A stretch of DNA of 64,000 bases from Flavobacterium sp. 102 (GTDB lineage Bacteria > Bacteroidota > Bacteroidia > Flavobacteriales > Flavobacteriaceae): contig NZ_RBKX01000001.1 in the NCBI RefSeq assembly GCF_003634615.1, positions 3,534,001 through 3,598,000 of the forward strand, written 5' to 3'. Below are positions 9,104-18,466 of the stretch, piece after piece. Within the stretch, counting starts at the first letter, position 1. The number at the start of each line of letters is the position of its first letter. The position numbers were made by a program, and so were the translations under genes. Under the pieces are notes generated by a model that was not told the origin of the DNA, made no database searches, and saw only the letters and a program-made list of their open reading frames with translations.

Positions 9104-10355
9104 TCCCATTCACATCGGTTAAAAACTTAGCCAATAGCAAAATTACAAACGGAAAAGTCACGAGGTGAAACCTATCACCTTGACCACACGAAACTCCTGA
9201 AAGCACAATAATATAAGTAATAAAAAACGCTATAAAAAAGTACAGACGTTCTTTTTTGTAGTACTTGAATAAAAAGTAGGCGGAAAGCAATATCGCCAGC
9301 AAAGTAAAGATTCTGTTTTGCCATTTGGTCACCTCAAAAACTAACGATTTCCAAAACGAAAAGTTATCTTTATTCTCATGATTTATCAAATTTTCAATGC
9401 AAACATTTCCGGTTATTGAATTATCGAGCACATCATCAAAATAGGCTTTTATCAAATTCGGAAAATTGTTTTTAACTTGGTCTTTAAGATCTTCCGTTGC
9501 CACTTTCTTTTGGTCAGTAAAATTCAGACCAAACAAATATTCTCCTCTCGGATTGTTCCTTCCAATGTATTCCTGCCCGTTTTCATAACATTTCGCTTTA
9601 GTACAAAGATAATTGTGATAGGTCACACCGTCAATGTAGCTGATGGTAAAATCGCCATACTGCGCACGCATTCCCACAACTTGAATGGTAATCATCAATA
9701 GACTTCCATACACGAAAATCATGCTTTTTGACTTGTAGTTTCTAAAAACTTCTTTGATAAAAAACAGTGTAATTATAATTGCAAAAAACTTAGCGCCCGG
9801 TTTGACCAACATACTCGACAATACTAAAGCCAAAGCCAATGACAGATACCAAAACTTCTTGGTTTTATAATATTGGAACAATAAATAAAAGGCCAACATG
9901 ATGAAAAAAACAAAAATGTTTTCGGTCAAAATGTGAAAATTCCAAATGATATTTCCCAAGAAAAAAAAAGGAAAAATCGCAAACACAAAAGCCACTTTTT
10001 CTTTGACAAAATACTTCGCAATTTCAAATAGAAGTATCGAAGTGCCTAACCAACAAAAAACATTGACCAACAAACTCCATTGAAAAATTCCGGCATCTGA
10101 ACTTCCGAATAAATACGGAAATCCGGTAATAAAAGCCATCACCATCGGTCGGTAATAATGACCTGTGAATTTATGATACATCTTTTGGGCCGATTCCAAA
10201 TAGTTCTCACAATCGGGATAAACTTTGGTTTGCAGGTCTAATTGCAAAAGAAAGTTTAAGGTTTCCAAACAAAACAAACCCACAATAATAATAAGGAAAT
10301 GATAACGGTATTTTTTCCAAAAGGAAGTCAAACTATTCTTATTTGTTGTCAACAT
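9072..10355 (-). CDS. Multi-pass membrane protein, probable GT-C-type glycosyltransferase
   Basis: The 427-residue protein has a hydrophobic segment after a short basic N-terminus, then roughly ten more membrane segments. The first periplasmic loop holds acidic residues (KVYPDCENYLESA, about 39-51), as in the ArnT/PMT-like GT-C family, where an Asp in this loop is catalytic. GT-C enzymes use polyprenyl-phosphate sugars as donors at the outer face of the inner membrane. It stands at the edge of a polysaccharide locus, which supports the assignment. No signature proves the family, so it may be a structural membrane protein. It overlaps the end of ftsE tail to tail. Confidence 0.5.
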   Translation of the reverse strand: MLTTNKNSLTSFWKKYRYHFLIIIVGLFCLETLNFLLQLDLQTKVYPDCENYLESAQKMYHKFTGHYYRPMVMAFITGFPYLFGSSDAGIFQWSLLVNVFCWLGTSILLFEIAKYFVKEKVAFVFAIFPFFFLGNIIWNFHILTENIFVFFIMLAFYLLFQYYKTKKFWYLSLALALVLSSMLVKPGAKFFAIIITLFFIKEVFRNYKSKSMIFVYGSLLMITIQVVGMRAQYGDFTISYIDGVTYHNYLCTKAKCYENGQEYIGRNNPRGEYLFGLNFTDQKKVATEDLKDQVKNNFPNLIKAYFDDVLDNSITGNVCIENLINHENKDNFSFWKSLVFEVTKWQNRIFTLLAILLSAYFLFKYYKKERLYFFIAFFITYIIVLSGVSCGQGDRFHLVTFPFVILLLAKFLTDVNGIKPSSERLQK

Positions 10356-10560
10356 ACTGATTTTATTTGAATTCTATTGTAAATCTACAGTAAAAAATAT
10401 ACCTAAATTTGAAGGGTTATACAACTAAAATTTACAATTAAAAATAGCTGAACGAAAATCCATGTAAATTAAGATTTACTAAATCAATTCGGTTCATAGT
10501 GCAAATATTACCAAAAAATATATTTCTTTGTAAAGGTATTATTAAATTCCGCTTTTGTAA

Positions 10561-11457
10561 ATGATTTCAATCCTTATTCCAACATACAACTTCAACACTT
10601 TACCTTTAGTACAGGAATTGCACAATCAAATCCTTTTGGAAAATATCGAATTTGAAATCATCGTTCAAGATGATGCTTCTCCGGTCAACGAAAATACGGA
10701 AATCAACTCAAAGATAAACCAACTGAAAAACTGTCGTTTTGAGCGCAATGAAACCAATTTAGGTCGTGGACAAAACAGAAATGCCTTGGTAGCGAAAGCC
10801 CAATATGATTGGATTTTATTAATGGATTGCGACATGTTTCCCAAGAGTAAAAACTTCATCAAAATTTATTTAAAAAGCATTAGTAAAAAAGACAAACAAG
10901 CCGTTTTTGGAGGTATTATTTATTTTGATGAAAAACCTAAAGATAATGAAGTCCTGAGATGGGTTTTTGGCAAAAACAGAGAAGAAATTCCGTTAAAAAA
11001 AAGATTGACAAATCCTTATCATTATACTTTAATCTCGAATATTTTAGTCCAAAAAAAATGGGTAATGGCACATCCTTTTGACAATAACATTTACAATTAT
11101 GGTTATGAAGATGTGGTCTTAATTTTAGGCTTTAAAAGTAATAACATTCCCATACACCATATCGAAAATCCGGCCTTTCATCTGAATCTAGAAACATCTT
11201 CCGTTTTTTTAGAGAAATCGCATTGTTCTTTGGAGAATTTGAAACACATTATTGACAAGAAAATCATCGAACCCAATGATACTGCTTTGATTAAAATGTA
11301 TGCTAAACTCGAAAAATTGAAATTGGTAAAAACGACAGCGTTTCTATTCAAAATTTTAAAAAAGTATTTCATTAAAAATTTGCTTTCAAAAAACCCATCC
11401 ATTTTTATATTTGACGTTTATCGTTTAGGTTATTTTTGCCAATTAAACTCACGCTGA
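10561..11457 (+). CDS. Glycosyltransferase family 2
   Basis: This 298-residue protein begins with ISILIPTYNF, the first strand of a GT-A fold. EIIVQDDASP (about residues 33-42) binds the nucleotide, and LLMDCDMFP (about 90-98) supplies the DxD-type metal motif. A later acidic segment (NYGYEDVVLILG) matches the ED motif near the acceptor site. It would transfer a sugar from a nucleotide donor in the cytosol during glycan assembly. The C-terminal 80 residues are basic and hydrophobic and may contact the membrane. Its TGA overlaps the next gene's ATG in a TGATG junction. Donor and linkage cannot be told. Confidence 0.85.
   Translation: MISILIPTYNFNTLPLVQELHNQILLENIEFEIIVQDDASPVNENTEINSKINQLKNCRFERNETNLGRGQNRNALVAKAQYDWILLMDCDMFPKSKNFIKIYLKSISKKDKQAVFGGIIYFDEKPKDNEVLRWVFGKNREEIPLKKRLTNPYHYTLISNILVQKKWVMAHPFDNNIYNYGYEDVVLILGFKSNNIPIHHIENPAFHLNLETSSVFLEKSHCSLENLKHIIDKKIIEPNDTALIKMYAKLEKLKLVKTTAFLFKILKKYFIKNLLSKNPSIFIFDVYRLGYFCQLNSR
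11410..11438 (+). promoter_or_regulatory. Candidate internal promoter (TTTG, 17 bp, TATTTTTG)
   Basis: TTTG at 11410-11413 lies 17 bases before TATTTTTG at 11431-11438, a reasonable Bacteroidota -33/-7 pair. It lies inside the end of the first GT2 gene. Transcription would start near 11445, just before the ATG at 11457 of the second GT2 gene, so that gene may also be expressed on its own. Confidence 0.4.
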
Positions 11458-12383
11458 TGCCCTATTTTTCAATAGTTATAACGGTTTACAACAAAGAAAA
11501 CTTTGTAGGCGAAACGCTCGAAAGTGTTTTGAAACAAACGTATACCGACTTTGAAATAATCATTGTTAATGACGGCTCAACAGACAATAGCGAGACTGTT
11601 ATCCAAACTTTTAAAGACAGTCGTATTCAATATTTTTTTCAAAAAAATGAAGGCGTTGCCAAAGCAAGAAACTTCGGAATTGAAAAAACCCAAGGCGATT
11701 ATGTTTGCTTTTTAGATGCCGATGATTATTGGAATTCGAATTTTCTGGAAACCATGCATTACTACTGTCAAAAACTTCCCGAACAAAAAGTGTTTGCGTG
11801 CGCAATTGAAGTGGAAACAGAGAATAAAACCTTTCCGGCGAATTATTCAATTGACAAAAAAGCAGATTTTGAAATCGTTGATTTTTTTACCGCAAGTCAA
11901 AAAGAATGTGTGCTTTGGACATCAAGTTCGGTTTTTCAAAAAAGTGTTTTTGAAAGCGTTGGACACTTTGACACCAATATCAAAAAAGGCGAAGACACTG
12001 AGTTATGGATTCGAATTGGCCTTCAATATCCGATTGTATTTCTTTGGCAAATTTTGGCCAAATATGTTTATGACAAAAGCAGTGTTTCCCGCAATCTGAC
12101 TTACTTTTTTGAACCTTATACTTTTGAAAAATACGCTTTAGAAGAAAAGAAAAATCCAAAACTGAAACAATACTTGGATTTGAACCGATTTTCAGCCGTA
12201 ATTAAATGCAAATTGAACGGTGATTTTGAAACAGCAAAATTACTTTACAAAGAAATCGATTTGGAAAAAATAGGCTGGAAAAAAGAAATCCTATTGCAAT
12301 TGCCAAGTCTCTTATTAAAATCCTTGATTAGTTTCAAAAATTTTTTAGCTAAAATAGGTTTGGGAAAATCAGTTTTTAGATAA
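11457..12383 (+). CDS. Glycosyltransferase family 2
   Basis: The protein has 308 residues from the ATG at 11457 (MPYFSIVITVYNKENF); an in-frame TTG at 11436 is less likely because it lies inside a -7-like box. It has a classical GT-A fold. VIIVNDGSTDNS-like residues (EIIIVNDGSTDNS) form the first nucleotide site, CFLDADDYW gives the DxD motif, and GEDTELWIR gives the ED motif. It would add a sugar to a lipid-linked glycan. It overlaps the previous GT2 stop codon and ends 15 bases inside the convergent ketoisomerase gene. Specificity is unknown. Confidence 0.88.
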   Translation: MPYFSIVITVYNKENFVGETLESVLKQTYTDFEIIIVNDGSTDNSETVIQTFKDSRIQYFFQKNEGVAKARNFGIEKTQGDYVCFLDADDYWNSNFLETMHYYCQKLPEQKVFACAIEVETENKTFPANYSIDKKADFEIVDFFTASQKECVLWTSSSVFQKSVFESVGHFDTNIKKGEDTELWIRIGLQYPIVFLWQILAKYVYDKSSVSRNLTYFFEPYTFEKYALEEKKNPKLKQYLDLNRFSAVIKCKLNGDFETAKLLYKEIDLEKIGWKKEILLQLPSLLLKSLISFKNFLAKIGLGKSVFR

Positions 12384-12773
12384 CAAAAAATCGTCGTAAT
12401 CACGAATATAATCGGCTTCTACAAAAACTTCCGAAGCAATGACCAAACAGACCGAACCTGATGAAAAATTCTCCAGTTCGCGCCAAATGCCATTTGGAAT
12501 CAACAAACCTTGATTGGGTTTATTCAAAGTGACTTTTCGTTGTTGCTGACCATCATTCAAAACTACCTCAAAACTCCCGCTTAAGGCAACCAAAAACTCC
12601 TGCTGGTCTTTGTGCGAATGACCGCCACGTCGGCTGCCACTCGGAATATCATACAAATAATAAACCCGCTTCATTTCAAACGGAATGACGTCATTTTCAA
12701 TTACGGAAAGGTTGCCACGTGTATCGTGAACTTTAGGAATTTCGATGATTTTGGCGTCGTTTATACTAGTCAT
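12369..12773 (-). CDS. FdtA/WxcM-like cupin: dTDP-6-deoxyhexos-4-ulose 3,4-ketoisomerase
   Basis: This 134-residue single-domain cupin opens with KIIEIPKVHDTRGNLSVIE and carries RRGGHSHKDQQEF (about residues 48-60), where the two His residues match the active-site pair of FdtA/QdtA ketoisomerases. These enzymes convert dTDP-4-keto-6-deoxyglucose to the 3-keto sugar, which an aminotransferase then aminates to Fuc3N or Qui3N. A matching DegT aminotransferase lies at 17342-18466. Its start overlaps the upstream GT4 gene by 8 bases, so they are co-transcribed. The choice between FdtA (galacto) and QdtA (gluco) products cannot be made here. Confidence 0.75.
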   Translation of the reverse strand: MTSINDAKIIEIPKVHDTRGNLSVIENDVIPFEMKRVYYLYDIPSGSRRGGHSHKDQQEFLVALSGSFEVVLNDGQQQRKVTLNKPNQGLLIPNGIWRELENFSSGSVCLVIASEVFVEADYIRDYDDFLLSKN

Positions 12774-13854
12774 TTGCTTTTAATAAATTTTGCCATTGAT
12801 GGGCAATGGTTGTCAAAGATAAATGTTCTACACTTTTCTGAGCATTATTTTTACAGTTTTGGTATAAATTTTCGTCTTCAATCATCAAATTCATGGCTTC
12901 CGCCAAAGCTTTTGGGTTGTGATTTTGTACTAATAATCCGTTAACCTTATTTTTTACAATTTCTCTAGGTCCGGTTTTGCAATCTACTGAAATCACAGGC
13001 GTTCCAACGGTTAAAGATTCCACCAAGGACATCGGGAAACCTTCAAAATAACTGGTCAAAACCGTAGCTCTTGCATTTTGAATGTAAGGAACAATATCTT
13101 TTTGAAAAGGCAACACTTGAACAAAATCGTTGAGATTTTTGCTTTTGATTTTAGCCAAAATAGCGTCTCTATCAGAACCATCGCCTACTAAAAGCAGACT
13201 TACTTTCTTCTCTTGCAATTTTGACATTCCATACGCTTCAATCAACAAAGTAAGGTTCTTGATTTTGTCTTCCAATCTTCCAAAAAAGATAAAATAGCTT
13301 TGCGGAATATTAACTGGTTTGTCAAAAACGGTTTCGGTAAAAATAACAGGATTATAAATAGTTGTTGTATTGTTAAAACGATACTTTGCGTTGACTTTTT
13401 TTTCGATTTCATTGGAAACAAAGACCAATTGCGTTGCTTTCTGATAAAGATATTTGGCCCAAAAAACAGATTTCGGCAAATACATTTCAATATCCGAACT
13501 GTGAATCATGAAATAGGTTTTTCGATTGCCGTAAATCCATTTGGTAAAAATTTCACGCAACAAGACTGGTCGAGAGCGAATGTCTATTATGGTTTCGATT
13601 TGGTTTTCTTGCAAATATTGGGCAATAAATTTTCCTTTCTTAATCGCCCTAAAAACACCTTTTTCTTGGGCAAACAATTGTCCTAAATTGACCAATTTGC
13701 CTTGATATTCATAATCTACGAAATCCAAAATGATGATATGATGTACTTCATACCCTAAATTGTGCAACATCAATCCTAACAAACTGGCAAAACGCTCAGC
13801 GCCGCCAACACCAAGTGAAGCGGAAACTATAGCGATTTTATTGTTGTTTTTCAT
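12766..13854 (-). CDS. Glycosyltransferase family 4
   Basis: This 362-residue GT-B protein begins NKIAIVSASLGVGGAERFA, the glycine-rich acceptor-domain loop of GT4 enzymes. The linker sequence IYNPVIF and the donor-domain start FIFFGRLEDKIKNLTLLIEA are typical. The EX7E motif appears in SYFEGFPMSLVESLTVGTPVIS, whose glutamates bind the nucleotide sugar. It would act in the cytosol, adding a hexose to a growing glycan. The downstream ketoisomerase overlaps by 8 bases. The region 13855-13999 before the divergent GT gene shows no clear promoter box. Confidence 0.87.
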   Translation of the reverse strand: MKNNNKIAIVSASLGVGGAERFASLLGLMLHNLGYEVHHIIILDFVDYEYQGKLVNLGQLFAQEKGVFRAIKKGKFIAQYLQENQIETIIDIRSRPVLLREIFTKWIYGNRKTYFMIHSSDIEMYLPKSVFWAKYLYQKATQLVFVSNEIEKKVNAKYRFNNTTTIYNPVIFTETVFDKPVNIPQSYFIFFGRLEDKIKNLTLLIEAYGMSKLQEKKVSLLLVGDGSDRDAILAKIKSKNLNDFVQVLPFQKDIVPYIQNARATVLTSYFEGFPMSLVESLTVGTPVISVDCKTGPREIVKNKVNGLLVQNHNPKALAEAMNLMIEDENLYQNCKNNAQKSVEHLSLTTIAHQWQNLLKAND

Positions 13855-13999
13855 TTCTTACTTATATTGCAGAGATATTTTTTCAAAACGACATCAATTT
13901 TTGTCAGCGTAAATATAGGTAAACACGTTTAAAAATTGATATGGAGTTTACCTCTGACCTTAGAAACAATAACAAAAACAGAAGAAATATAGGAACATA

Positions 14000-15133
14000 A
14001 TGAAGATTTTACTCATTGGAGAATACAGTCGGCTACACAATTCTTTAAAAGAAGGTTTGCTCGAGTTGGGAAACGAAGTTACTATCTTGGGATTCAAAGA
14101 TGGCTTCAAGGATTTTCCCGTTGATTTTCCTTTGGTTAAAAAATGGGATTACGGTTTTTTGAAAAAAGTGAAATTGGGGGTTTTAAAACTGACCGGATTT
14201 GACATTTCTTCTTATTTAACGTATAAACAATTTCAGCAAAACCAACAGTATTTTCAAGGATTTGATGTGGTACAACTCATTAATGAAAACAGTTTTTTTT
14301 GCGACTTCCAATACGAGAAAAAGATTTTAAACTATCTTTTCAAAAACAATAAAAAGGTCTTTTTACTTTCTGCCGGAGATGATTATGAATATGTGAATTA
14401 CAATTTTAACCATCCGGAAAACCCTTCGATCGTACAACCTTATTTGGACGGAAAAATTGCAGATAAAGCCTTTTCAAATGTTTTAAAATTCAGAAGAAAA
14501 TCGTTTGAAAAACTACATGACTTTATTTATCAAAACATTCAAGGTGTGATTGCCACCGACATTGATTATCACATTCCATTACAAAATCATCCCAAATATT
14601 TAGGTTTGATTCCGAGTCCGATTAATTTAACAAAATTTCCTGAAAGCGAATTAAAAATCGGTGACAGAATTATTATTTTTCATGGGATTAACCGTGAAAG
14701 TTATTTCAAAAAAGGCAATGATTATTTTGAAAAAGCACTGGAAATAGTTCAGCAAAAATACAACGCCAAAATTGATGTTTTTGTAACCGAAAATGTGCCT
14801 TACAACGATTACATCAACCGCTACAATCAAGCGCATATCGTTTTAGATCAATTATACGGTCACGACCAAGGCAGCAACGCATTGGAAGCGATGGCAAAAG
14901 GCAAAGTGGTTTTTACCAACGCGAGTAAAACTTTTGAAAATCATTACAATCTAAAGGATAAAGTAGCTGTCAATGCACTTCCTGAGGTAGATTATTTGGT
15001 TACCCAATTGTCATTCTTAATTGAAAATCCGGAAGCGATAAAAAATATGGGGCAACGAGCTCGAAAATTTATTAAAAAAGAGCATGATTATCTGACTGTT
15101 GCCGGGAAATTTTTAGCCGTTTGGCACCGATAA
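14000..15133 (+). CDS. GT-B-fold glycosyltransferase
   Basis: This 377-residue protein starts MKILLIGEYSRLHNSLKEGL, a Rossmann strand and helix of a GT-B acceptor domain. The C-terminal half has a GT4-like donor site: DQLYGHDQGSNALEAMAKGKVVF, where Asp and Glu take the place of the usual EX7E pair, followed by a KNMGQRARKFI helix. It lies alone on the plus strand between two minus-strand groups and its stop codon directly abuts the stop of the acyltransferase gene (15133/15134). It most likely adds a sugar in the same polysaccharide pathway. The substrate is unknown. Confidence 0.7.
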   Translation: MKILLIGEYSRLHNSLKEGLLELGNEVTILGFKDGFKDFPVDFPLVKKWDYGFLKKVKLGVLKLTGFDISSYLTYKQFQQNQQYFQGFDVVQLINENSFFCDFQYEKKILNYLFKNNKKVFLLSAGDDYEYVNYNFNHPENPSIVQPYLDGKIADKAFSNVLKFRRKSFEKLHDFIYQNIQGVIATDIDYHIPLQNHPKYLGLIPSPINLTKFPESELKIGDRIIIFHGINRESYFKKGNDYFEKALEIVQQKYNAKIDVFVTENVPYNDYINRYNQAHIVLDQLYGHDQGSNALEAMAKGKVVFTNASKTFENHYNLKDKVAVNALPEVDYLVTQLSFLIENPEAIKNMGQRARKFIKKEHDYLTVAGKFLAVWHR

Positions 15134-15865
15134 TTACACTTTCAACCATTGTTCTAATTGACTCATCTCACCTTGCCAATCTCTGGCTATATTACTTTTT
15201 AACAATTTTGCAGGAATACCGCCGATAAGTACATTTTGCCCAAAAGAAGTATAATCTTTAGTACACAAACTGTTTGAAGCAATTGTACAAAAATCGGGTG
15301 TATTGGTATTGGACAAAATGGTCACTCTGTTGCTAATATAATTGTAGTTCCCTAATTTTATTGGCGCAGTAAACGGATATTTTTCACCCGAAACAGTATC
15401 AATCATTTGGTGAACAGTCGTGTCGGAAAGTTGGGATTCGTAACCTATTCTCGCAAAGTCACCCAAAGTGATTTTATCAAAACAAATGATTTTTCCGCTA
15501 TGGCCTAAAGACGACATATTGCCCATTGCTAAAATGGCATTTGGACCAACATGAACCAAATAATCTTTCCCGAATTGGACATGTCCATTAAAAATCATTT
15601 TACCCTCTAAATTAAATTCCGCAATACCTTTGGAACGGGAAATAATTTCGTAAGGCTGACCAAAGCCAATCATTCCTGATTTTATGGGTGCATTGAGAAT
15701 TATTTCGCCGGAAATGTTTTTGAGTTTTACACTACCGTAAAAGTAAATCGGAAGTTTTTTAGCCAAGGAAAAAGGAAACTTTTTAAAATTAAAATACAGC
15801 GTTTTTGTCCAATTGATGGAGCAATAAAATTGTATTTTCTGATATAAGTTTCTTAACATTCCCAT
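15134..15865 (-). CDS. Left-handed beta-helix (hexapeptide) acyltransferase
   Basis: The protein has 243 residues. From about residue 50 it shows hexapeptide-like repeats (IILNAPI, MIGFGQP, MIFNGHV, LVHVGPNAILAMGN, KITLGDFARIGYE) that fold as a left-handed beta helix. The end (NVLIGGIPAKLLK) is the usual closing motif of sugar O- or N-acetyltransferases. The likely active-site His is in the TTVHQMI or LGHSGK region. It is last in a tight four-gene minus-strand operon (2-4 base gaps or overlap), after the flippase. It could be the sugar N-acetylase that acts after the aminotransferase, or an O-acetylase of the polymer. Confidence 0.75.
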   Translation of the reverse strand: MGMLRNLYQKIQFYCSINWTKTLYFNFKKFPFSLAKKLPIYFYGSVKLKNISGEIILNAPIKSGMIGFGQPYEIISRSKGIAEFNLEGKMIFNGHVQFGKDYLVHVGPNAILAMGNMSSLGHSGKIICFDKITLGDFARIGYESQLSDTTVHQMIDTVSGEKYPFTAPIKLGNYNYISNRVTILSNTNTPDFCTIASNSLCTKDYTSFGQNVLIGGIPAKLLKSNIARDWQGEMSQLEQWLKV

Positions 15866-15867
15866 AT

Positions 15868-17337
15868 TTATTCTTTCTTTCCGGAAAATAAATCTTTAAA
15901 ATTCAGCCTTTTATTCAATTGGACAAATGAAAATCCCAACGAAATCAGGATTAAAACTGACAGCAATATATACTTTAAAATAATCGATTCAATATTTAAA
16001 GATAAAAAAGTTCCCAAACAGATAAAAGTACAATACGAAAATAACCGGTAAAATTCCTTATCAAATTCAAAATCATATCGCTTTGCGGTAATTAATTTCA
16101 ATCCGAAAAAATGAATAATATAATTAACCAAAAAAGTAATCCCTAATCCTTCCAATCCATAGAAATAAAATCCTAAAATATTGATTATTAAAAATAAGGA
16201 ATTAAAAAAAACAGACGTTTTAATAAATATTCCGGAATCTCCTTTGGCAATCAAAACATAACCCATCGACCAAGAAACCGCTTTGACAATCATGCCCAAA
16301 ATACCCCAACAAACCAAAGGCACAATCGGTAAAAACTCTTTAGAATAAAGCAATCGAATAACTGTTGGTGCAAATACCAAAAACACTACAACGATTGGAG
16401 TCAACAATAAAACAGCAATGATAGATTGTTCTGTAACTAACTTTTTTACCTTAAGGTTATCGTGACAAACTTTAGCTAATCTTGGATAATAATCGGTTGC
16501 CATCGCAGTAAAAATCACACCAACATAAGTATTCAAAATCGTAAAACCGGCGCTGTAAAACCCAACTTCGGAAACACTTTTATAATGGCTGATAAAAACC
16601 TGAAGTAAATAGGAAGACAAAGTAGTTAGTAAACCAATTAAACTAAGCGAAAAACCAAGTATAATGAGTTGTTTTCCTTCAACAAAAACTTCTTTATTGG
16701 TCAACTTGACATTCTCAATTTTGATTTTTGCCCTAAAATAAAAAGCAACCATCATCGCTATCAAAGAAGAAATGACAATCGATGGCACAATTCCGTTTAT
16801 TTTAAACCAATAATACAAAGGAAGTGAAACCAGCAATCCCAATAAATTACCCAATAAATTGGCTTTGGCCAAATATTGAATCTTGCTTAATCCCTGAAGA
16901 ACAACTAAACTTCCGTTGGTTAATTGCTTAAATAACAAGGTAGAAGCAATTAAAACAAAGGCTAAAGTATATTGATCATTTCCAAAAGTCAGTCGGCTTA
17001 AAAATGGAGATAAAACAGCTACCGAAATCGCTCCCAAAATACCTGTAATCCAAATCAGTCTTTTAAGAATTGACACTTCTTTGGCTAATGATTCGGGATT
17101 ATTCTCAGCGGCTGAGATGGCTTTAACACCACTGGTTTCTATACCTGCGTTGGTGAAACTTCCAATTAAATTGATTGCCGAATTGAATAATCCGATAAGC
17201 CCAATTCCAGCCGGACCGATTAGTATTGCAATAATTTTGGAACGGACTAAAGAAATTACAATACTAAAAACCTGTACACTTCCAAAAATAGAGGTTGATT
17301 TGATGATTTGTCGGTATGAAGATTGGGCATCCGTCAT
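15868..17337 (-). CDS. Wzx-like polysaccharide flippase (MOP superfamily)
   Basis: This 489-residue protein has 12-14 predicted membrane segments and an N-terminus (STSIFGSVQVFSIVISLVRSK) typical of Wzx/O-antigen flippases, followed by the IGPAGIGLIGLFNSAI loop common in the family. These proteins move undecaprenyl-pyrophosphate-linked oligosaccharides across the inner membrane. It sits between the aminotransferase and the beta-helix acyltransferase with gaps of only 4 and 2 bases. A flippase implies a Wzy-type pathway, but I saw no polymerase in this window. Confidence 0.85.
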   Translation of the reverse strand: MTDAQSSYRQIIKSTSIFGSVQVFSIVISLVRSKIIAILIGPAGIGLIGLFNSAINLIGSFTNAGIETSGVKAISAAENNPESLAKEVSILKRLIWITGILGAISVAVLSPFLSRLTFGNDQYTLAFVLIASTLLFKQLTNGSLVVLQGLSKIQYLAKANLLGNLLGLLVSLPLYYWFKINGIVPSIVISSLIAMMVAFYFRAKIKIENVKLTNKEVFVEGKQLIILGFSLSLIGLLTTLSSYLLQVFISHYKSVSEVGFYSAGFTILNTYVGVIFTAMATDYYPRLAKVCHDNLKVKKLVTEQSIIAVLLLTPIVVVFLVFAPTVIRLLYSKEFLPIVPLVCWGILGMIVKAVSWSMGYVLIAKGDSGIFIKTSVFFNSLFLIINILGFYFYGLEGLGITFLVNYIIHFFGLKLITAKRYDFEFDKEFYRLFSYCTFICLGTFLSLNIESIILKYILLSVLILISLGFSFVQLNKRLNFKDLFSGKKE

Positions 17338-17341
17338 GAAA

Positions 17342-18466
17342 TCAATACTGATTTAAAATTTGAATCACACTCGTTACTTCTTCCTCAGTCATCACCGGAC
17401 TCAAAGGCAAACTCAATACTTCGCGATGAATTTTTTCTGTGATGGGAAATGAAAGCGAATTCCATTGTGCTAACGCCTTTTGTTGGTGTGACGGAATCGG
17501 ATAATGAATTAGTGTTTCTATATTTTTTTGTTTCAAATAATCTTGTAAATCTTCTCTGTTTTGGGTTCGAATCACAAACAAATGAAAAACATGATTATTA
17601 CTTCCATTCCAATAGGGCAAAGTGATTTTATCGTTTTTGATTTCGGCTACATAGCGTTTGACAATAGCCTTTCTTTTCTGATTTTCAGTGTCTAAATGAG
17701 GTAATTTAACATTTAAAAAAGCGGCTTGCAATTCATCCAAACGAGAATTAATTCCTATAAATTCGTTGTAATATTTTTGTTCCGAACCATAATTCCGCAA
17801 AGCGAAAATTACTTTGGCCAAATCGGCATCATTGGTTGTAATTCCACCGGCATCGCCTAAAGAACCAAGATTCTTCGCGGGATAAAAACTAAATGCCGCT
17901 GCATTAGAGAGATTTCCGGATTTTCGCAATTCGTAATTCGTAATTTGTGATTCGTAATTCATTGCTGCGCCATGAGCTTGCGCCGCATCTTCAACAACCA
18001 ATAAATTATGTTGCTTGGCGATACTATTTATTTTATCCATTTCGGCCAGTTGTCCATAAAGATGAACCGCTAAAATAGCTTTTGTTTTTGACGTTATTCT
18101 TTTGGCAATTAAATCGGGATTGAGATTGTAGGTTTCCAACTTTGGTTCCACCAATACCGGAACCAAATCCGCTTGCAAAATGGCTAAAATACTGGCAATA
18201 TAAGTATTCGCAGGAACGATAACTTCATCGCCTTTTTGCAGTTTTCCGAGTTGGATATACCCTTTAAAAATTAAAACCATCGCATCCAATCCGTTGCCTA
18301 CGCCGATGCAATATTTAGCACCACAATATTGGGCAAAATCACGTTCGAAAGTTTTGACTTCGTCGCCTAAAACAAACCAACCTTTATCCAAAAACTGTTG
18401 CATTTTTTCTTGAAATGCGGTTTGATAAGGCAAATTGATTTTATGTAAGTCGAGGAATTTTATCAT
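17342..18466 (-). CDS. DegT/DnrJ/EryC1/StrS-family sugar aminotransferase (FdtB-like)
   Basis: This 374-residue PLP enzyme has the family landmarks GVGNGLDAM (about 55-63), [10 protein letters not shown] (158-167) and [17 protein letters not shown], whose Lys198 would bind PLP. It would aminate C3 of a dTDP-3-keto-6-deoxyhexose, using glutamate as donor, after the FdtA-like isomerase at 12369-12773. Residues 168-181 are an insertion compared with relatives, which usually have about seven residues between HGA and GNL. The insertion is encoded by a tandem 7-base repeat (17923-17962). It overlaps the upstream acyltransferase gene by 4 bases (ATGA) and precedes the flippase. Confidence 0.85.
   Translation of the reverse strand: MIKFLDLHKINLPYQTAFQEKMQQFLDKGWFVLGDEVKTFERDFAQYCGAKYCIGVGNGLDAMVLIFKGYIQLGKLQKGDEVIVPANTYIASILAILQADLVPVLVEPKLETYNLNPDLIAKRITSKTKAILAVHLYGQLAEMDKINSIAKQHNLLVVEDAAQAHGAAMNYESQITNYELRKSGNLSNAAAFSFYPAKNLGSLGDAGGITTNDADLAKVIFALRNYGSEQKYYNEFIGINSRLDELQAAFLNVKLPHLDTENQKRKAIVKRYVAEIKNDKITLPYWNGSNNHVFHLFVIRTQNREDLQDYLKQKNIETLIHYPIPSHQQKALAQWNSLSFPITEKIHREVLSLPLSPVMTEEEVTSVIQILNQY
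17923..17962 (-). repeat. Tandem 7-bp repeat (GAATTAC) inside the aminotransferase gene
   Basis: On the coding strand the segment reads as five degenerate heptamers: GAATTAC, GAATCAC, AAATTAC, GAATTAC, GAATTGC. Read in frame it gives [12 protein letters not shown], a 7-residue pattern repeated almost twice. The same wording (GAATTACGAATT) occurs in non-coding DNA at about 56752, just upstream of the 56311-56739 gene. It therefore looks like intergenic repeat DNA that has entered or expanded inside the gene while keeping the frame. Confidence 0.75.

Noticed and set aside
13300..13686. Open frame on the plus strand opposite the GT4 gene
   Set aside because: The GT4 frame has full-length family motifs; this one is a shadow.
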